From assembly GCA_964569845.1 (NCBI GenBank), contig CAZMUQ010000036.1, positions 1-10,211 on the forward strand: DNA of 10,211 bases. Reading direction: 5' to 3'. Origin of the DNA: CAZMUQ01 sp964569845. Lineage in GTDB: Archaea; Thermoproteota; Bathyarchaeia; Hecatellales; Hecatellaceae. Below, piece after piece: positions 5,519 through 10,211 of this stretch. The notes under the pieces are model-generated. The model did no database searches. It saw nothing but the letters and a program-made list of their open reading frames with translations, and was not told where the DNA came from. The first letter of the stretch is position 1. The number at the start of each line of letters is the position of its first letter. The translations under genes were made by a program, and so were the position numbers.

Positions 5519-6909
5519 TACTTAACGATAACAAGTTTTCCAACCTTAATTTTCGCTCCACTAAAAGATATTCTTATCCCCCCAACTGATGGGGCGGCTA
5601 CAACACCCTCCATGGGTACTGTGGGTGTAACTGTCGGGGGGGCTGCCTCAGCTGCTACAGCTTCAGCTACTTTTGCTTCTTCAGCCTCCTTAGCTTTAAT
5701 AACTTCAGCTAATGGGTGGCCTTTTTCAACAAGAAACTTTTTAAGCTCCTCTATTGAGGATACCTCTTTTTCGGTTGGAATTTTATCTACAAGTTCTGGA
5801 GGTATTGCATCTTTAATTCTTTCTTTTAAGGTTGAAGCAATCCACGCTATCCTACCCCAACCTCCATCAGCTTGGAAAAATTTTGGAGACCTATAATACT
5901 CTACACCTAAACCTAGAAAACCTTCACTTTGAATACCTCCACCAACCTGAGTTGCCATTGTTGAGAAGGGTAAACCATTAACGGTTGGACCTTTAAACCC
6001 TCTATCAACACATCCAAACCCGTCAACTTCTGGAATGTAGAATGCTATCGTTTCAAAACATCCACATGAAGTATGAGGATAACCAAAGGCACTGTAAAGC
6101 CAGAAACGTTTGTTTGCTCCAAGAGACCTTTTCTCAACACACTCATTTGCACCAGTATATTCTCCTCTTATCGGGTCTATGCATTCTCCCTTTGGCACAG
6201 GAATTACTGGACCTTTTGGGTCTACTCTTGCAGCAGCTCTAGCATCAAACCAGTTTATTGCACCACAAAGAGAAACTCTGTTTGGTGTAATTATGCATAC
6301 ATGCTGAGGAGCAAAAGATTGGCATAAAACACAGCTGTAAAATGTATCTACATCTTCATCTCTTATACCTCTTGTTCTAGCATCCCTAGCCTCATAAACT
6401 TTAAGAGCAAATTCATAAAGCTCTTTTACCTTTTCAGGGTCAGTATAAAATGTTACCTGCATCTTTTCTATGAATGGAAGCTCAGCTTTAAATAACCTTA
6501 TTAGCGCTTTACCAATCCATTTAAAGGAGTTTAAACCTTTCCTGTAGGCTTTTTTGCTAACCCTACACCATATATCGTACCGCTGGTTTAGGTGCATATA
6601 TCCCTCAACATAGTTTGAAAAATCATGAATACGACGTTCAATAACTGATTCAAGATCTTTTTCAACCTGAGCTCCAGCAACCTCAACTAAAACCCCGTAA
6701 GGATAGTATTTGCCTTCTTCAAGCTGGTTTAAATCTGGACCTATGATGCTAACCTTTCCATCTTCAACTTCATCCATAGGTTTTGCTTGAACCAGCTCCC
6801 ACTTATATTGAACATTTGGGCCTCCAAGCTCAACAAACATATCTTCCTTTCTTATTCTTTCACCTTCGTATACAGGACTAATTTCAACAGGAAATTTTTC
6901 TTCAGACAT
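5518..6909 (-). CDS. cdhC: Acetyl-CoA synthase, CODH/ACS beta subunit (archaeal short form)
   Basis: CdhC joins a methyl group, CO and CoA at its Ni-Ni-[4Fe-4S] A-cluster. The ligands are visible as Cys193, Cys196, Cys205, Cys215, Cys282 and Cys284 (motifs SCVLCQSFAPQHVC, RVSLCGAINW and TSCGCFE). The gaps of 3, 9, 10, 67 and 2 residues equal those of the bacterial Moorella enzyme as numbered in the literature. At 463 residues it lacks the N-terminal CODH-contacting domain of bacterial ACS, as is usual in archaea. Residues about 398-440 form a Lys/Glu/Ala then Ala/Pro-rich linker. The protein ends with a beta-like tail, GGIRISFSGAKIKVGKLVIVK without its first Gly, at 444-463. The ATG at 6909 follows GGGAAGGAATGAG, only a moderate ribosome binding site. 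It lies 79 bases after cdhB, the longest gap in the operon, with a TATA-like sequence. Confidence 0.97.
   Translation of the reverse strand: MSEEKFPVEISPVYEGERIRKEDMFVELGGPNVQYKWELVQAKPMDEVEDGKVSIIGPDLNQLEEGKYYPYGVLVEVAGAQVEKDLESVIERRIHDFSNYVEGYMHLNQRYDIWCRVSKKAYRKGLNSFKWIGKALIRLFKAELPFIEKMQVTFYTDPEKVKELYEFALKVYEARDARTRGIRDEDVDTFYSCVLCQSFAPQHVCIITPNRVSLCGAINWFDARAAARVDPKGPVIPVPKGECIDPIRGEYTGANECVEKRSLGANKRFWLYSAFGYPHTSCGCFETIAFYIPEVDGFGCVDRGFKGPTVNGLPFSTMATQVGGGIQSEGFLGLGVEYYRSPKFFQADGGWGRIAWIASTLKERIKDAIPPELVDKIPTEKEVSSIEELKKFLVEKGHPLAEVIKAKEAEEAKVAEAVAAEAAPPTVTPTVPMEGVVAAPSVGGIRISFSGAKIKVGKLVIVK
5636..5642 (-). other. Seven-base C homopolymer in the cdhC linker
   Basis: The coding strand of cdhC carries a C7 run encoding part of the Ala-Ala-Pro-Pro linker. 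In an otherwise A+T-rich sequence this is an obvious place for replication slippage or sequencing indels. The frame is open through it here and the downstream tail is meaningful, so the run length appears correct. Confidence 0.6.
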
Positions 6910-6968
6910 GGTAACTCATTCCTTCCCAAATTTTTGCTTAAAGTACTCACTCTTGTATTAGCTTTAAT

Positions 6969-6984
6969 GTTTTATAATTTTTGT
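6969..6984 (-). promoter_or_regulatory. Candidate internal promoter upstream of cdhC
   Basis: The 79-base cdhB-cdhC spacer reads CAAAAATTATAAAACA on the minus strand, containing the strong TATA-like core TTATAAAA centred about 66 bases before the cdhC ATG. A transcription start near 6950 would leave a leader of about 40 bases with the GGGAAGGAATGAG site. No T-rich terminator follows cdhB on the coding strand, so read-through from cdhAB is also expected. Inferred from sequence only. Confidence 0.38.
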
Positions 6985-6988
6985 TTTG

Positions 6989-7540
6989 TTATAATGCTTG
7001 AATAAATTCTTCAAGCATTTTTTTCCATTCCTTGTCATCCATGTTTGGGAAGCTCCAGTTTGCATTTGGATGGTACCATTTACATAGGGTTATTGTTCTT
7101 AGGTGTGGTGCAAAATGTTTTAGTGTTGAAAGCCCTTGAGATGCAAACTGGTAGGTTATTCCTAGGAATAAGACTAGGTCATGTGGTGGCTCCTTATCAG
7201 GGGTTACTGTAAATGTTGGATCTTGAAGCCTGTTAACTATGTCAACTAGGCTCATCTCAACTACTGGGTAGTTTCTTTCAATAAAGCCTTTAAGTGTTGT
7301 AGTTGTAGCAACAATCGGTATATTCTTCTTCTTAGATATTTCTATAGCATATTCTATCAGCTTTTTACCTTCTAAGTCAAATTCTAAAACATATTTTCCA
7401 ACTATTAAAAGCGGATTTTTAGCCCTTTTAACCATAGTAGCAAAAACTGTTGGAGCTTTATCCGGTGATAAAGCCATTTGAGGTCCTGGAATATTAGCGG
7501 TTTGATAGGGAGATGTTCTTGGAGGTAAGATTGAGGACAT
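6989..7540 (-). CDS. cdhB: CODH/ACS epsilon subunit
   Basis: CdhB is the small partner of CdhA in the archaeal alpha2-epsilon2 CODH component. It has a DHS-like nucleotide-binding (Rossmann-type) fold, and a role in electron transfer through FAD has been proposed for the family. The 183-residue sequence shows the N-terminal YQTANIPGPQMA stretch, the first strand with PLLIVGKYVLE, a conserved IPIVATTTTLKGFIE segment, HDLVLFLGITYQFASQGLSTLK, and a C-terminal HPNANWSFPNM typical of the family. The length is slightly above the usual ~170. The ATG at 7540 lies 12 bases after the cdhA stop, and the GAGGTGA ribosome binding site (7547-7553) overlaps the last base of that stop, so translation is probably coupled to cdhA. 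It sits in its normal operon position. Confidence 0.93.
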   Translation of the reverse strand: MSSILPPRTSPYQTANIPGPQMALSPDKAPTVFATMVKRAKNPLLIVGKYVLEFDLEGKKLIEYAIEISKKKNIPIVATTTTLKGFIERNYPVVEMSLVDIVNRLQDPTFTVTPDKEPPHDLVLFLGITYQFASQGLSTLKHFAPHLRTITLCKWYHPNANWSFPNMDDKEWKKMLEEFIQAL

Positions 7541-7552
7541 AAATTTTCACCT

Positions 7553-9922
7553 CTAAACTTTTACTCTTACAAGCCTTTCTAGTAAAGTTGGGTCTATTGA
7601 TGGTTGAGGATGAGGCTCCCAGCCTTCAGCTTTTAAGAATTCTAAAACCTCATCCTTGTAGGTTATTGGGATATCTGCTTCTGTTCTAACAAGCATAGGT
7701 AGGTCTTTTGGAAGTCTACCATAGAAGCGCTTGTAAAGTTCAACATAGTGGGTTAGCTTAATCATTCTACCTTTGGTTGTATCATTTGGGCGGATACAAA
7801 GTTTTGCTGTCCAAACCATGCATTCTTCAACCGTTTCAGCAATATAAACCAGATGTTCTGGGGCTGGGCCAATGAACACTTTTTGACCTGTACGTGCATC
7901 CCAAACACTAAAGCTTTCCTTATCTTCAATTCTACCAAGGTAAAGTCTCCTATACTTTAAACCTTGAGGGCCAATAATTACTGGAACACCAAGCCTATTA
8001 AATCCTGTGGCTATAGATGCTGCTTTTTGGCTCATAGCACCCCAAGCAATACCACAAGCACCAACCCTGTTAAGCACATAATCAGCTATTTCTTCATAAT
8101 TTCCCCTTAACTTTCTTCTAGCGTAAATATGTGCAATTTTTATGCAAGCATCACTTATATGTGGATTTGAAACACATGAACCTACATTCAAAAGTCCTCC
8201 ACGCTCAAAACCTCCAGGAAACACCTCATAAGGAGATCTTCCCTCCTCATCCTTATAGTAGGCTATTGCCATCGCCGAACATCCGGTTGCTGTAACAATG
8301 TACCCTCTACGTGCAAATTCATAGGCCATTCTACCAACATCTTGCAGAGGTGAAGGCCAGTTTGCACAACCAACATAGGCAACAACACCAGGTATTTCGC
8401 CTAAAACTATGGGTGCACCAACATCACGTATTTCTGTGTCAAGAACGGGGCCGCGTCCAACCCTAACCTTATATTTTTCAGTTTTAAATTTACGGTCAGC
8501 AGCAGCAGTAATTAGGCTATGGATAGGAATATGTTGTGGACATGCTTCTTCACACCTACCACAACCAACACAGTAATCGTAAAGCCTAGCAAGAGGTTCT
8601 ATATTGCCATGTGCAGCAGCATTTACAGCTTCATCTGTTGGAAGATTCCATGGACAATTTCTACGGCATTTACCGCAGAATGTACATTTTGAAGCTGCAT
8701 CTTTAATCTGGTTTAAATCTGGAATTGTCTTATACTTTTTACGTAGTGGTTGCATTCTTAAAGCTGTTAAGGTTGCAACAGCCCCAACCTTTTCAGGGTC
8801 GAAAATTACAGCACCTTTAATTTCCCTGTTAACAAGCTTGTTAACTATGACTTCTACAGGTTCTTCTGTTAAGTCTGGAAGTCCATAGCATGCCCTTTCA
8901 TTCGCAGCAATAACTGGTGTTTTTGTAAGCCAAGCTTCCTCAACCGCATCAGTTCTAATACACTGCTCATCAACCACTATACAATCAGCAATTCCGCTAC
9001 GGATAAATCTAAGCTCATGAGACATAGGCCCAATAATTTTTGCCTGCTCACTGTATCTTGTAAGGTCGTGAGCAGTGCAGCATAAACCTGCAACCTCCAT
9101 TACTTCTCCTGGAAGTCCAAGATTGTTTTTACGCATATAGTCTACAATCTCTATTCCAGGTGCAACGTTATGGCCTATACATAAGATTAGTGGTTTTGTT
9201 ACATCTACACATCCAGTGCCAATTTCTGTAAGTGGAGCATTTGGATCACCCTTAGGAAAGCCAAGAGTAACTATTTGCTCAACATCAGCAACCTCCATAG
9301 CTACATGGTCAACCATGCTTACATGAAGAGCTTTAGATTCAAAATCTAGGGCATTCCCCTCTTGACCTGTATGGGTTGCAGCTAAGCAGTGAGCTACTTG
9401 TTCTTCACAGTAGTTTAGGATGTAGCTTAAATCCCCTATTGTTTTTGGTTTTATTCCGCATACAAGCATTGTATGAGGCATTAAACATTCTACTTCTCTG
9501 CCAAGGTCTATTGGATGGTCTTCTCCATACTTTCTAAGTAGATATTCTAGTAGGTGGCGGGCATGTGCTGTATGGGTTGCAGCTCCAATACAGCATGCTA
9601 ACAGAACAATTCTCCCCTGCTGAGCTCTAATGTCTATTCCACATGCACCACGCCTTCCAGCTGTTAAATCACACTTACCATAGGTACATAAGCAACACAT
9701 ATCACAAAAAGGTGCATAGAAAGGCTTATAGCGGTTTAAAAGTTTAAGATCCCAGCTTCTAAGCGAATGCATCCCGGGGAATGGTGTTGGGCCTTGAGGT
9801 TCCCACTCCTCCTCCATTGCAAGCCTGCCTATCATTACTTCAAGGTCTTTTGCTTGAATTGTGCCTGTTCTAAGGTCTTTAACTAGAAGTTTAACAGGAC
9901 CTTTTCTTAATCCTTCTTCCAT
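7553..9922 (-). CDS. cdhA: Carbon monoxide dehydrogenase alpha subunit (CODH component of CODH/ACS)
   Basis: This protein interconverts CO and CO2 at a Ni-Fe-S C-cluster. With the preferred ATG start it has 789 residues, normal for archaeal CdhA. In order: a short N-terminal segment; the D/B-cluster cysteines Cys73, 76, 77, 79, 84 and 94 (CDMCCLCTYGKCDL and RGACGID); and a His-rich GAATHTAHARH. Probable C-cluster ligands are His251, Cys281/282 and Cys321 (GHNVAPG, GLCCTAHD, VDEQCI), then Cys519, Cys548, Cys583 and/or Cys623. Between them sits the archaeal ferredoxin-like insertion with two [4Fe-4S] motifs (Cys413/416/419/423 and Cys451/454/457/461). The SQKAAS lysine (Lys633) fits the catalytic Lys of CODHs. 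The frame is open from GTG 9934, but the GGGGTGG site at 9931-9937 overlaps that GTG and sits 8 bases before ATG 9922, so the ATG is favoured. First gene of the operon. Confidence 0.96.
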   Translation of the reverse strand: MEEGLRKGPVKLLVKDLRTGTIQAKDLEVMIGRLAMEEEWEPQGPTPFPGMHSLRSWDLKLLNRYKPFYAPFCDMCCLCTYGKCDLTAGRRGACGIDIRAQQGRIVLLACCIGAATHTAHARHLLEYLLRKYGEDHPIDLGREVECLMPHTMLVCGIKPKTIGDLSYILNYCEEQVAHCLAATHTGQEGNALDFESKALHVSMVDHVAMEVADVEQIVTLGFPKGDPNAPLTEIGTGCVDVTKPLILCIGHNVAPGIEIVDYMRKNNLGLPGEVMEVAGLCCTAHDLTRYSEQAKIIGPMSHELRFIRSGIADCIVVDEQCIRTDAVEEAWLTKTPVIAANERACYGLPDLTEEPVEVIVNKLVNREIKGAVIFDPEKVGAVATLTALRMQPLRKKYKTIPDLNQIKDAASKCTFCGKCRRNCPWNLPTDEAVNAAAHGNIEPLARLYDYCVGCGRCEEACPQHIPIHSLITAAADRKFKTEKYKVRVGRGPVLDTEIRDVGAPIVLGEIPGVVAYVGCANWPSPLQDVGRMAYEFARRGYIVTATGCSAMAIAYYKDEEGRSPYEVFPGGFERGGLLNVGSCVSNPHISDACIKIAHIYARRKLRGNYEEIADYVLNRVGACGIAWGAMSQKAASIATGFNRLGVPVIIGPQGLKYRRLYLGRIEDKESFSVWDARTGQKVFIGPAPEHLVYIAETVEECMVWTAKLCIRPNDTTKGRMIKLTHYVELYKRFYGRLPKDLPMLVRTEADIPITYKDEVLEFLKAEGWEPHPQPSIDPTLLERLVRVKV

Positions 9923-9930
9923 AAATTTGT

Positions 9931-9937
9931 CCACCCC
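9931..9937 (-). promoter_or_regulatory. Ribosome binding site that decides the cdhA start
   Basis: The minus strand reads GGGGTGG, then 8 bases, then ATG at 9922. The same spacing and nearly the same site precede cdhE. Because the upstream in-frame GTG (9934) lies within this site and has nothing comparable ahead of it, the ATG is the better start, four residues shorter. Confidence 0.6.
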
Positions 9938-10211
9938 AAAATTTTTAGAATTACACTCGGTTTAATACTTATGCAACCATATATTAATTGGTTATGTTTA
10001 TGTTTACCTTTTAAAAATTTTAGTGATCTGGCATTTAATGTCCTAAAGCTTTTAGTTTTCTTTAAACTTCTATGCTTCTAAAAAGTAAATTACCAAAGAT
10101 TTTATTCTATGTTTAGATAGATTCAGGAAAGCCTTAATCTTAACACAGTTAATCTACTCTGTAAACAGTTTTTCAATTTTTGAGGCTTAGTGTTGTTAGA
10201 AGTTTTTAAGT
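9935..10211. other. Upstream region of the cdh operon, no gene seen
   Basis: These 277 bases are very A+T-rich with frequent stops in all frames. They hold the probable cdhA promoter, a short tandem TTATGT repeat next to it (about 9992-10003), and the near-symmetrical CCTTTTAAAAATTTT at 10007-10021, which could be a TATA element on either strand. The small palindrome AAAGCTTT is at about 10045-10052. No tRNA-like cloverleaf, CRISPR repeat or box C/D pattern was recognised. A gene beyond the right edge cannot be assessed. Confidence 0.5.
9975..9993 (-). promoter_or_regulatory. Candidate cdhA promoter: TATA element inside a short inverted repeat
   Basis: Five-base arms AACCA and TGGTT flank a 9-base A/T core, so the minus strand reads AACCAATTAATATATGGTT. 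The core TTAATATA would be a TATA element about 60 bases before the cdhA ATG, giving a leader of roughly 35 bases. The symmetrical arms could bind a dimeric regulator that blocks TBP, but five-base arms are short and may be chance. Confidence 0.4.

Noticed and set aside
5612..5896. Plus-strand open frame of 94 codons opposite cdhC
   Set aside because: It is a shadow of the Ala/Pro-rich cdhC linker. The low-complexity Ser/Ala translation mirrors that composition.
6042..6327. Three overlapping plus-strand open frames opposite the cdhC catalytic core
   Set aside because: They lie antisense to the conserved A-cluster region and have no motifs.
6787..7005. Plus-strand 72-codon frame across the cdhB-cdhC spacer
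   Set aside because: Most of it is antisense to the cdhC start, and the rest is A/T-rich spacer giving Phe/Leu-rich sequence by composition.
8604..8888. Plus-strand 94-codon frame opposite cdhA
   Set aside because: It is antisense to the ferredoxin-like region of CdhA, without supporting motif or start signal.
9923..9934. GTG at 9934 as the cdhA start
   Set aside because: The GTG lies within the GGGGTGG ribosome binding site and has no site of its own. The ATG at 9922 has the same spacing as seen at cdhE.
10145..10170. Short repeats ACAGTT...ACAGTT and ACAG...CTGT
   Set aside because: Arms of four to six bases in A/T-rich intergenic sequence are not enough to call an operator or terminator.
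10123..10209. Minus-strand frame open from the right edge, about 28 codons to a TGA
   Set aside because: It could be the tail of a gene beyond the edge, but the Lys/Leu/Arg/Ser-rich translation has no recognisable feature and this length is expected by chance.
1..10211. CRISPR arrays, insertion sequences, tRNA or rRNA genes
   Set aside because: I looked for regularly spaced repeats, transposase-like proteins, terminal inverted repeats and cloverleaf segments by eye and saw none.

Overview
The window is A+T-rich (roughly one third G+C by eye) and archaeal. The evidence is an archaeal-type CO dehydrogenase/acetyl-CoA synthase (CODH/ACS) operon in the order cdhA-cdhB-cdhC-cdhD-cdhE, an archaeal Nob1 (PIN domain plus zinc ribbon), GGTG/GAGGTGA-type ribosome binding sites, and TATA-like upstream elements. 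The cdh genes together with this base composition would fit an uncultured Wood-Ljungdahl archaeon such as a Bathyarchaeia member, but that placement is a guess; a methanogen or another archaeal lineage is not excluded.

Left part (1-2613). An NAD kinase gene lies on the minus strand at 9-836. Divergent from it across a 97-base spacer are three plus-strand genes: the rRNA-maturation nuclease Nob1 (934-1452), a small protein that looks like a degenerate phosphoribosyltransferase (1512-1952), and a metallo-beta-lactamase-fold protein of the COG1237 type (1966-2610). The plus-strand cluster meets the cdh operon tail to tail with only 3 bases between the two stop codons.

Right part (2614-9934), all minus strand: cdhA (CODH alpha, 7553-9922 with the start preferred here), cdhB (epsilon, 6989-7540), cdhC (ACS beta, 5518-6909), a 46-codon reading frame not usually described (5366-5506), cdhD (corrinoid protein delta, 4060-5364) and cdhE (corrinoid protein gamma, 2614-4038). 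Together they encode the complex that reduces CO2 to CO at the CODH C-cluster, accepts a methyl group from tetrahydropterin through the corrinoid iron-sulfur protein (CdhD-CdhE), and joins methyl, CO and CoA at the ACS A-cluster, or runs the reverse. No CooC-type nickel-insertion ATPase is in the window, although some methanogen cdh operons carry one between cdhC and cdhD. That position is occupied here by the 46-codon frame.

The most interesting observation is that the small frame aligns without gaps to the N-terminus of CdhD. A 13-residue pattern within it recurs at the CdhC C-terminus, behind a flexible Ala/Pro linker, and at the CdhA N-terminus. This suggests a small docking or assembly element shared by several subunits of the complex. 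The rightmost ~277 bases hold the probable cdhA promoter region and no convincing gene.
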